Assembly: GCA_018262795.1 (NCBI GenBank)
Contig: JADFDM010000007.1
Location: 160,222 to 224,221 of the forward strand
Direction of reading: 5' to 3'
DNA: 64,000 nt
Source of the DNA: Sphingobacteriales bacterium
Lineage (GTDB): Bacteria; Bacteroidota; Bacteroidia; Chitinophagales; LD1
In this document: piece after piece, positions 19,401 through 27,271 of the stretch
Numbering within the stretch: position 1 is the stretch's first letter
Layout of the letters: each line of letters begins with the position of its first letter
Notes under the pieces: model-generated
What the model was told of the DNA's origin: nothing
What the model saw: the letters and a program-made list of their open reading frames with translations, nothing else
The model's database searches: none
Position numbers and translations under genes: made by a program

Positions 19401-19778
19401 GTGGCAATAGTTGTTTTCTACTAAGTGCATAATTCCCCAACCCTGATCAATAGAAGGCCCCATTTGCGTCCAGTTATTTTCTACCTGACCAATGGCTTCG
19501 AGCAACATTTCGGGTACTCCAAATTCTTTGGCAGCCTGCGCAAAATACTTTCGCACGGTGGCTACTGATGGGTGCGGTTGATTCAGATAATAGGCCCATT
19601 CGTTATGCGCATGTGATTGTTGTCCTTCGTTCAAATGCGAGGCGACTAATTGCAACTCAGCACTCAGATTTTTTTGTAGAAATAAATCGCCTTGCTTATA
19701 AACGGTATCGCAATGACTTTGGGCGAATGTGAAATCAATTCCCGCGAACAGAAGAATTAAGAGTGTAGCCTGCTTCAT
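16404..19778 (-). CDS. Secreted modular N-acetylmuramoyl-L-alanine amidase with T9SS type A sorting domain
   Basis: This 1124-residue protein has a signal peptide (1-19, ...DFTFAQ). Residues about 75-190 look lysozyme/transglycosylase-like (MLLEAIGQVENNW with Glu100, QGWGIMHL). Residues about 255-400 are an Amidase_2/PGRP-type domain with likely zinc ligands His273 (VNHWIGTG), His382 and Cys392 (CGHQNMPGTNTDCPG), plus WHCG at 317-320. Then come a pre-peptidase-C-like beta domain (about 420-560), Ig-like and PKD-like modules (YLWSNGATSQSITVNQSG) and a type A sorting domain (LKLFPNPNRGDKLSVEIP). It should cleave the stem peptide from peptidoglycan outside the cell or at the surface. The outward address makes housekeeping recycling unlikely; attack on other bacteria or use of wall debris fits better. 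Whether the N-terminal domain is catalytic is uncertain. Confidence 0.88.
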   Translation of the reverse strand: MKQATLLILLFAGIDFTFAQSHCDTVYKQGDLFLQKNLSAELQLVASHLNEGQQSHAHNEWAYYLNQPHPSVATVRKYFAQAAKEFGVPEMLLEAIGQVENNWTQMGPSIDQGWGIMHLVENNYCHTLPEAAALLGISEQTLKDDAQQNIRGAAALLRNYYGKKRIPSSKVEDWYAAAKKFSGLISDELRTIQADRYYTVLKDGNTSSTLWGETIVIEKKKLIDLAFIAQRFKNISHQHKDLRSADYGPAVASFTTCNFSSTRNHTIDTWVNHWIGTGTAAGAVSWFQNCSAQVSAHFVTANNGTIYQVVPVAKTAWHCGVSGYPYNNGRSIGEEHEATVSNPSLWNSTAMLQASAQMACYFCGLYSIPTNQNHSSPGICGHQNMPGTNTDCPGTIPWATWFSYFNSGNCNAQPPVQPANDYCGNAIPLTVYTNTCGGPVSGDINGATQSATPTNCDGYASTQANDVWYTFVATATSHDITVVPSGGLDAVVDLRTACPGSTIDCEDTGGGEGATEVLHATGLTVGTTYYVRVYDYSGAGNPPTTTTFTICVTTPCTTPTKPIITGTQTFCSGQSVSLTVSNPCSTCTFVWSNGNTGTQTTVATSGNYTVTATNTCGNNSSNSFGVTVTPTPQPVITNLSNAYCAASSDVTLSVSPSGGTLSGAGINGIIFSPSTAGAGTHTITYSVSQNGCTGTATETTTVSSSPSVHISANGTTAFCEGSSVTLIATQGASYLWSNGATSQSITVNQSGIYDVTVVNPGGCNANISADSSVMVTVYPNPITSAGADQNFLLVPNNSITIGGSPTAMGGSPPYTYQWSPASGLDAANVANPVASNLLSSVSYAVIVTDSHGCASADSLFIQTTTVCSYATAPNYFHFSSDGGTDSFYVYVSDTSCAAWNVSSCGWINLMTPPLPHTGNGWLLFVVHQNTDSLSRSCNLALTGGQNILVVQDGQHPDPCNPPIATPVIQINFCDLAADYVPGVSYQWYVNGSSISGANSRFYSVSQAGYYYVLLADSNFCSAQSSDLYVSYPGCNANGLTTEENNEALKLFPNPNRGDKLSVEIPDSYINAIMKVIDATGRVVFQSSTNSRSFEINTGTFSAGVYLVSFYKRGAPVIASPFLKY

Positions 19779-19905
19779 GAAGGGAAATTACAAAAACATT
19801 TAAGCCGCAACGAATGAGCGAATTGCGAATGGCAGGTTGCACCTACCTGACCAGCCGGGCAGAAAGAGACAGTTTGGACTGAATCAGAGCAAAATTTTCT
19901 TCGGC

Positions 19906-20148
19906 TTACTTCCCTTTTGTAGGCGGCTTTAAAAAGTCTTTAAAGCCCAAATACATCCCTACGAAAACAAACAGCAGTGCAAAGAAGGCAGTGAAATAGG
20001 GTTTTGTTGTTTTGAACTGCCGGTCGAGAAACCAACCGATAAGTACTCCCGCAGCTATGGTTCCGGCAATTTGAAAACCAAGCCCGGAATAGCGCAGGTA
20101 ACTTTCCCCTGGTTTCTTATCGTCTTTCTTTTCTTCTGGCTGGCTCAT
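19906..20148 (-). CDS. AtpZ/AtpI-family small membrane protein
   Basis: This 80-residue protein has two transmembrane helices: GLGFQIAGTIAAGVLIGWFL and, after the loop DRQFKTTKPYF, FFALLFVFVGMYLGF. This is the usual form of the AtpZ/AtpI accessory protein, which assists F1Fo-ATP synthase assembly or Mg2+/Ca2+ handling. I chose the ATG at 20148; the longer frame begins with TTG at 20166, close to the bactofilin terminator. In relatives an atp operon follows, but here the next gene is the T9SS amidase, so the ATP synthase genes must lie elsewhere. It follows the bactofilin/M23 genes on the same strand. Confidence 0.8.
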   Translation of the reverse strand: MSQPEEKKDDKKPGESYLRYSGLGFQIAGTIAAGVLIGWFLDRQFKTTKPYFTAFFALLFVFVGMYLGFKDFLKPPTKGK

Positions 20149-20168
20149 TTGGTACGGTTGGGTCAAAT

Positions 20169-20201
20169 AAAAAAGCCAATGTACGAATCACTGGCTTTTT
20201 T
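20169..20201 (-). terminator. Terminator after the bactofilin gene
   Basis: AAAAAAGCCA (20169-20178) pairs with TGGCTTTTTT (20192-20201) around a 13-base loop. On the minus strand it follows the bactofilin stop and ends in T; symmetry makes it work in either direction. Confidence 0.75.
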
Positions 20202-20229
20202 TCTTATTTCATTGGCTCTGCTATTTCTA

Positions 20230-20646
20230 TTATAGAGCGGCAGTAGTAGCTTTTGGTTTTGCCATAGGCTGATCGAGAGATTGATTGCGATTCACGCTCA
20301 TTCCCATGCTGCATTTGCCGTTAAATTTGGCTCCCTCTTCCACTACTAATTTCTTGATTTTGAGATCTCCGGTAATATGGCTGCTCTTACTCAGTATCAG
20401 CAATTCCGACACTTCCAGATTCCCTGACACGCGACCGTCTATGTAAGCATTTACACAAACAATATCGCCTTCTACAACTCCGTTGGCTCCTAAAACCACC
20501 TTGGCTTTAGAAGTAAGGGTGCCGGTAATTTTACCGTCTATTCGGATATCGCCTTCGGTAGTCACATCGCCATTAATCACCGTGCCTTGACCAAACTGAT
20601 TCATGGCATTTGGGCTAACTATTCTCTCTTCTTTTTTATTGAACAT
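20230..20646 (-). CDS. Bactofilin (polymer-forming cytoskeletal protein)
   Basis: This 138-residue protein has a right-handed beta-helix of short repeated turns (GTVINGDVTTEGDIRIDG, AKVVLGANGVVEGDIVC, VNAYIDGRVSGNLEVSELL), flanked by short polar tails; this is the bactofilin family. Bactofilins self-assemble without nucleotide into filaments beneath the membrane and position cell-wall enzymes. The gene lies 37 bp downstream of an M23 peptidase gene on the same strand, the common bactofilin/M23 pairing, which suggests the two shape the envelope together. A terminator follows directly. Confidence 0.92.
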   Translation of the reverse strand: MFNKKEERIVSPNAMNQFGQGTVINGDVTTEGDIRIDGKITGTLTSKAKVVLGANGVVEGDIVCVNAYIDGRVSGNLEVSELLILSKSSHITGDLKIKKLVVEEGAKFNGKCSMGMSVNRNQSLDQPMAKPKATTAAL

Positions 20647-20683
20647 TCGCTTGAGTTTAAAACTGTTTTCTGAAAAAGGAGGA

Positions 20684-21559
20684 CTAAAATACTATATAAT
20701 CTTGGGGATTCAAAGGTCTTCCCTCGTGCCACAATTCAAAATGGAGGTGTGGGCCGGTAGAGTTTTCGCCCGTGCTTCCCACAAAAGCAATCACATCTCC
20801 GGAGCGAACTAATTCTCCGGTTTTTTTCAAAAGTTTAGAGTTATGCTTATAAAATGAAACAAGATTGTTGGTGTGTTGCACTGCAATCACGTACCCATTA
20901 TCTACCGAAAAAGAGGCGGAGATAACCTTGCCATCTAACACTGCCAATACCGGGGCATCTTGCTTAGCGGCTATATCAATTCCAAAGTGCTCTTTTTTCA
21001 AATCAAATCCATCGGTCACATAGCCTTCCACCGGATCTATCATGTGCATTTGGCGCACTTCTTCCACCATTCTGCTGCCCGCACCTGAATTAGCGCTGAG
21101 GGCATAGTTGTCTTCATCTTCCACTTCTTTGCGAAGTTGCTGATCGGCTTGTGAAATCTCGTTGAGTTTTATATTCCCTTTATCCATATTCCCCGGCTGG
21201 TCGGGAGCCGGAATGGTGGTGTCCACTTTCCCCTCCATCACGTTTATCAAATTTTTGACCCAAAGCTGGCGTGCCTGCATGGTTTGCACCAGTGAGTCGG
21301 TTTTGAATTGCAGTTGAAGAATCTCTGAACGATAGTTGTAATCGCCAAAGCCCGGAATAAAGTATTTGAGAGGAGTGTAGATAATGGCGGCAGCCGTAAA
21401 GAATATGAGTATAAAAGCTGAAGTGCCTATAAATACCCAAGCATTGTTTCTACTTAGTGAAAGAGAAAATTTCTCTTCAAAGGTTTCATCGTTCAGAATA
21501 ACAAATCGAAACCTGTTTTTTGGCTTTTTACTTTGTTTCGTCTTTATAATCTCCGACAT
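20684..21559 (-). CDS. M23-family membrane-anchored peptidoglycan endopeptidase
   Basis: This 291-residue protein has a cytoplasmic N-terminus, one transmembrane helix at about 39-62 (AWVFIGTSAFILIFFTAAAI), a helical stretch and a C-terminal LytM/M23 domain. Zinc-site motifs are present: HFGIDIAA (HxxxD) and GPHLHFELW (HxH). Such enzymes cut peptide cross-links in peptidoglycan. It is the first gene of the bactofilin operon and is divergent from porW. The long periplasmic stalk and the bactofilin partner suggest localised wall remodelling. Confidence 0.92.
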   Translation of the reverse strand: MSEIIKTKQSKKPKNRFRFVILNDETFEEKFSLSLSRNNAWVFIGTSAFILIFFTAAAIIYTPLKYFIPGFGDYNYRSEILQLQFKTDSLVQTMQARQLWVKNLINVMEGKVDTTIPAPDQPGNMDKGNIKLNEISQADQQLRKEVEDEDNYALSANSGAGSRMVEEVRQMHMIDPVEGYVTDGFDLKKEHFGIDIAAKQDAPVLAVLDGKVISASFSVDNGYVIAVQHTNNLVSFYKHNSKLLKKTGELVRSGDVIAFVGSTGENSTGPHLHFELWHEGRPLNPQDYIVF

Positions 21560-21637
21560 CTACTAATCTCATTATACTTTTTACTTCAAAGTGCTTCATC
21601 TTGTGCGGTTCCGGCTTTTATTTTCTCCGAAACGAAA

Positions 21638-21645
21638 TATTTTTG
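21638..21645 (+). promoter_or_regulatory. Candidate -7 promoter element of porW
   Basis: TATTTTTG fits TAnnTTTG and lies 17 bases before the ATG at 21663. No TTG is seen at the usual -33 distance. It argues for the 21663 start over the longer frame beginning at 21591. Confidence 0.35.
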
Positions 21646-21662
21646 CTATTTCCGTGTTTGTA

Positions 21663-24600
21663 ATGACGTTTAGCTCTAAACCCTCACTAAAATTGAAGCT
21701 GCCAAAAGTATCAAATATTTATTCTACCCACTTCCCGTTCTCAAATTTTAAGCCTGTCGAAAAGTCTTTCGGCCAAGGCTACAAGTGGGGTTGGCGTTCG
21801 GTAAAGGCTCTTCTGTGGGTTTCTATATTGAGCTTATGGGGTTGCTCTACTACTAATCACGCCATCTTGCCCACTCAGGCATTTCACGATATCACCTCGC
21901 ATTACAATGCTTATTTCAATGCGCACGAAAAGTTGAAAGGAACGCTTCAATCTGCCGAAGCTTCGCATAAGGATAAGTTCGACTCGGTAATTGCAGTGTA
22001 TCCATACAATGATTCAAAAGAGTTTGCCAGCTATAGCAGTGATTTGGAGGATGTGGTGAAACGATCTACCCAAGCCATACAGTTGCACAATATTTCAAAC
22101 TGGAGCGATGACCACATGCTTTTAATTGGCGAAGCCTATTATTTGAAAGGTGACTACGATAAGGCTTCCAGCAGTTTTAAATACATCACCACCGAATTTA
22201 AAGATGGGGTGGACTATGTAAAAGTGATGCGAGGACTGGGAAAACCACTGCACAAATATGTTCGTGCTAAAAAGAAGAAAAAGAAACCCAGAGTAAAGGT
22301 GGTCACGAATGCGGATGGCACTAAAACGTTGGAGAAGGAAGATATGCGCCCCAAGTATTCGATCTGGGTACATGAGCCGGCTCGAAGTGAAGCACTTATT
22401 TGGTTGGTAAAAACATATACTCGCCAAGGGAATTTTGACAAAGCCGGTTCGGTAGTCACTTTTGTGCGAAGCGATGACAACTTCTATAAAAACTTGGATC
22501 CCAAATTAGATTTGGCTGATGCCGACTTGAAGGTTAGTTCTAAGAATTATTCCGGAGCCATTGAGCCGCTTGAAAATTATTTAAAAGCAAAATCTATACG
22601 GAAGAAGAAGCGATTGAAAGGTCGCCCGCTGTTTGTATTGGCCCAATGTTATGAGATGATCGGCAACTATCCCAAAGCCATATCCAATTATAAGTTGGTG
22701 CTTAAAAATAGGCCTACTTACGACATGGAATTTTACGCCAAACTGAAAATGGCGAAACTCGGTAGAGCCGCCAGCAAAGACAATGCAGCCATTCGTTCCC
22801 TCTTGGCTAAAATGGCTAAAGACGGTAAATACAAGGATTACTGGGATCAGATTTACTACGAGTTAGCGCTAATTTCACTTCAGGAAACTAACAGAGACCA
22901 AGCTCGAATTTTTCTGCACAAGTCAGTTAATTTCTCGGTAGGCAATGACGACCAGAAAGCGCTTTCCTATCTTCAATTGGCCGAAATGGATTACGAGGAT
23001 GAAGCCTATGTCAATTCAAAATTCTTCTACGACTCTACACTTACCTTTATGGCGAAGAATGATAGCCGCTACTCTAATATTGAGGAGAGAGATAAATTGC
23101 TCGAAAACTTAGTGACTCAGTTAAATATTATTGCCGAAGAGGACAGTCTGCAAAAATTAGCGGCTCTTCCAAAAGATCAGCAAGAGCAGATGGTGAAAGA
23201 GGCGATGGCTAAAAAAGAAAAAGAAGCTGAGGATAAGAAAGCGGCAGAAGATGCAAAAAAGCAAGAACTGCAACTCAACAATTTTGCCAATTCAAATCAG
23301 ACGAAAGGAGCCTCTCCACAAACCAATACGCAAAGCAGCGGCAGTAGCTGGTACTTTTATAATACCACTGCAAGAGCAGCCGGTTACAATGACTTTCTCA
23401 AGAAATGGGGTCGCAGAAAATTAGAACCGGACTGGCGCAGAAAAGATAAAACCGCTGTAAGTGCTGATGAGGTCGAACTATTCAACGCTTCTGAAGGAGA
23501 CACCAGCTCTTCCGCAACAAAGGAAGAGAAAGTAGTGGCGGGTAGCCCCGAAGAACAAATGATGGCAGGGATCCCTAACTCACCGGAAAAACTGAACAAA
23601 AGTAATGAGCGCTTAGTGGATGCTTACTACACGGCAGGAACCATTTATAAAGATGGGCTGGAAGCGTATGACAAAGCCAAAGAAATGTTTGAAACATTGA
23701 ACGACCGTGTAAAGAAACACCGCCTATTGTTAGAAAGCTATTATAACCTATACCTGATTGCACAGCAAAAACAGGATAATGCAGGGATGGAAAAATATAA
23801 GAATCTCATATTGGCAGAATTTCCTGAAAGTGTAATTGCTAAAATCTTAAAAGACCCTAATTACATCAAACAGTTGATGCAGAAAGACCTTGCTGTAAAC
23901 ACATACTATGAAGAGGTATATAATGACTACAACTCCGGCAATCTCGATTCCGCCTGGTATAAATGTAAGATGAGCAGTACCATTTTTAAGTCAAATCCAT
24001 TGGAGGGTAAATTTGATTTGCTTCTTGCGCTCATTCTATCCAAACAGAATAAACTAGACGAATACGTACAGGCCTTAAATAAAATTGTGAGCAAAGGAGA
24101 AGATGTGGAAGTGCAGAAAGTCGCTTCTGATTTATTGGCTCTGCTCAATAAGTCCAAACTTCCACAAGTAGATTTGAGTAAGGATACATTAATGAGAGAC
24201 TCTTTAAATGCTCAATACACAGCTACCGCTCCAAAGTCTGTACCTGCTGTGGGAACCAATCAACCCGCTGTGGCAAATAACCAAACAAGCGGAACGGACA
24301 CTTCAGGGGCGGTTAAATCTGAAGCGAATGCTATAAATGCAGACACCTCCGGCAAAGCAATCGGCACCTCTAATGTTGCAACAGACACTGCCGGGAAAGC
24401 TGCTCCGGTTGTAATCAATGTAATGACCGAGGATACTACTTCACCCTATCAGCGATCCGATAACTTGCCACATTATTTCATTGTTTATATAAAGGATCCG
24501 GCAGCACCGCAAAATGCAGTGATGAGTATTCTTGCCAAACTCAACGCCTTCAACTCTACACAGTTCGATTCGAAAAGGCTTCAGACCAAGCAAGTGATTA

Positions 24601-24821
24601 TTGATAGCAAGAACAAACTTCTCAATGTAAGAACTTTCAAAAATCGGGAAGATGTAATGGAGTATTACAAAGTGATTAAGAATCAAGGGCAGCTTTTCAG
24701 CGATTTGCAGACGGGGCAATATGCGATCACTTGCATCTCTACACTCAACTTTGGCACACTGCTTTCTGAGAAAGATATTGATGCTTACAACAAATACTTT
24801 AATAGAGTGTACGGCAAGTAG
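21663..24821 (+). CDS. porW: T9SS periplasmic lipoprotein PorW/SprE
   Basis: This TPR-rich protein of 1052 residues has a lipobox SLWGC at about 57-61 and long stretches of TPR helices (HMLLIGEAYYLKGDYDKASS, LFVLAQCYEMIGNYPKAISN). A charged linker follows, then more TPR and a C-terminal domain (HYFIVYIKDP at about 885). This matches PorW/SprE, a lipoprotein needed for T9SS function and gliding that links the PorKN ring to the translocon. Oddly, about 45 residues precede the hydrophobic signal segment; no closer ATG or GTG exists, and the -7 element at 21638 favours this start over the ORF beginning at 21591. It is followed 54 bp later by the penicillin-binding protein gene. Confidence 0.85.
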   Translation: MTFSSKPSLKLKLPKVSNIYSTHFPFSNFKPVEKSFGQGYKWGWRSVKALLWVSILSLWGCSTTNHAILPTQAFHDITSHYNAYFNAHEKLKGTLQSAEASHKDKFDSVIAVYPYNDSKEFASYSSDLEDVVKRSTQAIQLHNISNWSDDHMLLIGEAYYLKGDYDKASSSFKYITTEFKDGVDYVKVMRGLGKPLHKYVRAKKKKKKPRVKVVTNADGTKTLEKEDMRPKYSIWVHEPARSEALIWLVKTYTRQGNFDKAGSVVTFVRSDDNFYKNLDPKLDLADADLKVSSKNYSGAIEPLENYLKAKSIRKKKRLKGRPLFVLAQCYEMIGNYPKAISNYKLVLKNRPTYDMEFYAKLKMAKLGRAASKDNAAIRSLLAKMAKDGKYKDYWDQIYYELALISLQETNRDQARIFLHKSVNFSVGNDDQKALSYLQLAEMDYEDEAYVNSKFFYDSTLTFMAKNDSRYSNIEERDKLLENLVTQLNIIAEEDSLQKLAALPKDQQEQMVKEAMAKKEKEAEDKKAAEDAKKQELQLNNFANSNQTKGASPQTNTQSSGSSWYFYNTTARAAGYNDFLKKWGRRKLEPDWRRKDKTAVSADEVELFNASEGDTSSSATKEEKVVAGSPEEQMMAGIPNSPEKLNKSNERLVDAYYTAGTIYKDGLEAYDKAKEMFETLNDRVKKHRLLLESYYNLYLIAQQKQDNAGMEKYKNLILAEFPESVIAKILKDPNYIKQLMQKDLAVNTYYEEVYNDYNSGNLDSAWYKCKMSSTIFKSNPLEGKFDLLLALILSKQNKLDEYVQALNKIVSKGEDVEVQKVASDLLALLNKSKLPQVDLSKDTLMRDSLNAQYTATAPKSVPAVGTNQPAVANNQTSGTDTSGAVKSEANAINADTSGKAIGTSNVATDTAGKAAPVVINVMTEDTTSPYQRSDNLPHYFIVYIKDPAAPQNAVMSILAKLNAFNSTQFDSKRLQTKQVIIDSKNKLLNVRTFKNREDVMEYYKVIKNQGQLFSDLQTGQYAITCISTLNFGTLLSEKDIDAYNKYFNRVYGK

Positions 24822-24850
24822 ATCGTCTCCATCTCCCGTGGTTTTATTTT

Positions 24851-24858
24851 TACTTTTG
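24851..24858 (+). promoter_or_regulatory. Candidate -7 promoter element of the class A PBP gene
   Basis: TACTTTTG matches TAnnTTTG 17 bases before the ATG at 24876; no clear -33 element. Confidence 0.35.
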
Positions 24859-24875
24859 ACCCCATTTACACGGAA

Positions 24876-27101
24876 ATGAGCAAGCGATTTTTTATAGGTT
24901 TTTGGAGTTTGTTTTTAGTTGGAATAGCGGCTACAGTACTGCTCTTTTATTTGTTGGCTGCCGGCAAGTTGGGCTACATGCCCTCATTTTTGGAGTTAGA
25001 AAACCCGCAAAGCGATTTGGCTACCGAGGTGATTGCCACCGATAATGTAGTGCTGGGGCGGTACTATGTGGAAAATCGCAGCAATATCAGCTACGAAAAC
25101 ATTAATGCCAATCTTCGCGATGCGCTTTTAGCTACGGAAGATATTCGCTTCTTTAAGCATACCGGAGTGGACCTTCGCGCCCTTTTAAGAGTAGTAAAAG
25201 GAGTGGCGAGTGCCGACTTACAGGGAGGCGGTTCTACTATTACACAGCAACTCGCCAAAAATCTATTTCCGCGCGAGCGACTCAATAAAATCCAGTTGGT
25301 GTTCAGAAAGCTGAAAGAGTGGATTATAGCCGTGAAGTTAGAGCGCTCGTACACCAAAGAGGAAATAATGGCCTCTTACTTTAACACAGTCCCTTTTAGT
25401 GATAACGCCTATGGCGTAAAATCAGCCGCCTATGTTTACTTTGGTAAGCCTATTGATTCTCTCAAGTTAGAAGAAGCTGCCGTGTTGGTGGGTATGCTTA
25501 AAGCCCCCTCCACCTATAACCCGCGTGCACACCCAAAAACTTCATTAGAAAGAAGGAATGTTGTGATTGGGCAGATGTATAATTATCGCTTCATTAATAA
25601 AGCCCAGCGAGATTCTCTTATCAAAATCCCCCTCACGCTTAACTTTCACTCGGCTTCACATGCGGATGGTAGTGCGGCTTATTTTCGGGAGTACCTGCGG
25701 TTGTGGTTAAAAGACTGGTGCGACAAAAACCCCAAACCGGACGGCAGCAAATACAATATCTATAGAGATGGATTAAAGGTGTACACCACCATTGATTCAA
25801 GATTGCAAAAATATGCCGAGGAAGCTCAACGGGAACATCTTTCGGAAATGCAGGCCATATTTTTTAATTATTGGAAAGGGAAGAACCCGTGGAAACACTT
25901 CCCTGACGAGTGGGAAGCAGTGTATCATCATTGCCCCGAGTACATTGATTTGAAAAAGACTGGTAAGTCAGACGAAGAAATTGATAAAATAATGAAGACC
26001 CCTATTCCGATGCAGATATTTAGTTATGACGGAGGAACCAAGGATACTATCATGTCTCCGTTCGACTCTATCCGCTATCATCGGATGATATTGCAAAATG
26101 GATTTCTGGCCGTGAACCCTGAATCGGGCTTCATAAGAGCTTGGGTAGGAGGGGTGGACTACCGTTTCTTTCAGTACGACCATGTAAACATTAATACTAA
26201 AAGGCAAATAGGTTCCACCTTTAAGCCTTTTGTGTACACGGTTGCCATTCGCGATAAGGGCTACTCTCCTTGTTTTAGAGTGCCCAATGAGCCGGTGACT
26301 TTCGAGAAAAGCGATCCGCGTTTTCATCTGTTGCAGGACTGGACCCCCCGAAACAGTGATGGGAAATACGGAGGCACGCTTAGTCTCAAACAGGCTTTAG
26401 CCAATTCTGTAAATGCGGTAACAGCTTACCTGATGCATGAAATGACTCCCGAAGCGGTCATTACCTTAGTTAGAGGAATGGGAATTAAAAGTGACATTCC
26501 CGACCAGCCGTCTATTTGTTTGGGCACTGCTGATGTTTCATTGTACGAAATGGTAGGAGCTTATACCACCTATGCGAATAAAGGCGTGCATACGGAACCG
26601 CTTTTTGTAACTCGCATTGAGGATAAAAACGGAAATGTACTCCAAGACTTTATAGCCAAGCAGAATGAAGCATTGGATGAGCAAACTACTTATGTGATGG
26701 TGGAGATGCTGCGCAATGTTGTATTGGGAGGAACCGGCTCGCGAGTTCGTTATCGCTTTAATTTGTTAAACGATATTTTTGCAAAAACCGGCACCACCCA
26801 GAATTACAGCGATGGTTGGTTCATTGGCTGCACCCCCGATTTGATTGCAGGATGCTGGGTAGGGTGCGAAGATCGTTACATCCGCTTTAATAGTATGCAA
26901 TACGGACAGGGGGCAAGCACCGCCTTGCCCATCTGGGCCAAATTTTTTCAGAAGGTGTATGCCGATAGCCTGAACTTTAAAAATGAAATCAACCCAGAGC
27001 ATCGCTTTGAAGCTCCCGAAGGGAAGTTGACCATTGAATTAGACTGTAGCAAGTATAAGAATGGCTCTGCTGCAAAGCCGTCTGTCAATGAATTTGAGTA
27101 G
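24876..27101 (+). CDS. Bifunctional class A penicillin-binding protein (PBP1A type)
   Basis: This 741-residue inner-membrane enzyme has an N-terminal transmembrane helix (about 8-30). The glycosyltransferase domain (GT51) has the catalytic Glu88 region ATEDIRFFKHTGVD and the motif GGSTITQQLAKN (118-129). The transpeptidase domain has SxxK at Ser447-Lys450 (GSTFKPF), SxN at Ser511-Asn513 and KTGT at 637-640. All catalytic motifs are intact. It polymerises lipid II glycan and cross-links peptides. The length is ordinary for the family. It lies in the same direction as porW but has its own promoter-like element. Confidence 0.95.
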   Translation: MSKRFFIGFWSLFLVGIAATVLLFYLLAAGKLGYMPSFLELENPQSDLATEVIATDNVVLGRYYVENRSNISYENINANLRDALLATEDIRFFKHTGVDLRALLRVVKGVASADLQGGGSTITQQLAKNLFPRERLNKIQLVFRKLKEWIIAVKLERSYTKEEIMASYFNTVPFSDNAYGVKSAAYVYFGKPIDSLKLEEAAVLVGMLKAPSTYNPRAHPKTSLERRNVVIGQMYNYRFINKAQRDSLIKIPLTLNFHSASHADGSAAYFREYLRLWLKDWCDKNPKPDGSKYNIYRDGLKVYTTIDSRLQKYAEEAQREHLSEMQAIFFNYWKGKNPWKHFPDEWEAVYHHCPEYIDLKKTGKSDEEIDKIMKTPIPMQIFSYDGGTKDTIMSPFDSIRYHRMILQNGFLAVNPESGFIRAWVGGVDYRFFQYDHVNINTKRQIGSTFKPFVYTVAIRDKGYSPCFRVPNEPVTFEKSDPRFHLLQDWTPRNSDGKYGGTLSLKQALANSVNAVTAYLMHEMTPEAVITLVRGMGIKSDIPDQPSICLGTADVSLYEMVGAYTTYANKGVHTEPLFVTRIEDKNGNVLQDFIAKQNEALDEQTTYVMVEMLRNVVLGGTGSRVRYRFNLLNDIFAKTGTTQNYSDGWFIGCTPDLIAGCWVGCEDRYIRFNSMQYGQGASTALPIWAKFFQKVYADSLNFKNEINPEHRFEAPEGKLTIELDCSKYKNGSAAKPSVNEFE

Positions 27102-27215
27102 TCAGTAGGCCATTTTCAACATTTCAATGAAGTATTTATTGTACAGGAGCACTAGTATTTGCTTCTACATCAGATGAGTTTCTACTAAGGAATAAATTTT
27201 TATTTTCGTTTGCCC

Positions 27216-27246
27216 TTGACACGCGGCACAGTTGTTGTTATATTAA
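27216..27246 (+). promoter_or_regulatory. Candidate promoter of the T9SS cargo gene at 27272
   Basis: A TTG at 27216-27218 and TATATTAA at 27239-27246 are separated by 20 bp, the spacing expected for Bacteroidota promoters, although the -7 box deviates in its last two bases. Confidence 0.35.
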
Positions 27247-27271
27247 TAGTCCTGACTAAATAAAAGGCATT

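Noticed and set aside
21591..21662. Upstream start for porW
   Set aside because: It would place the promoter-like -7 element inside the coding region and make the leader before the lipobox still longer.
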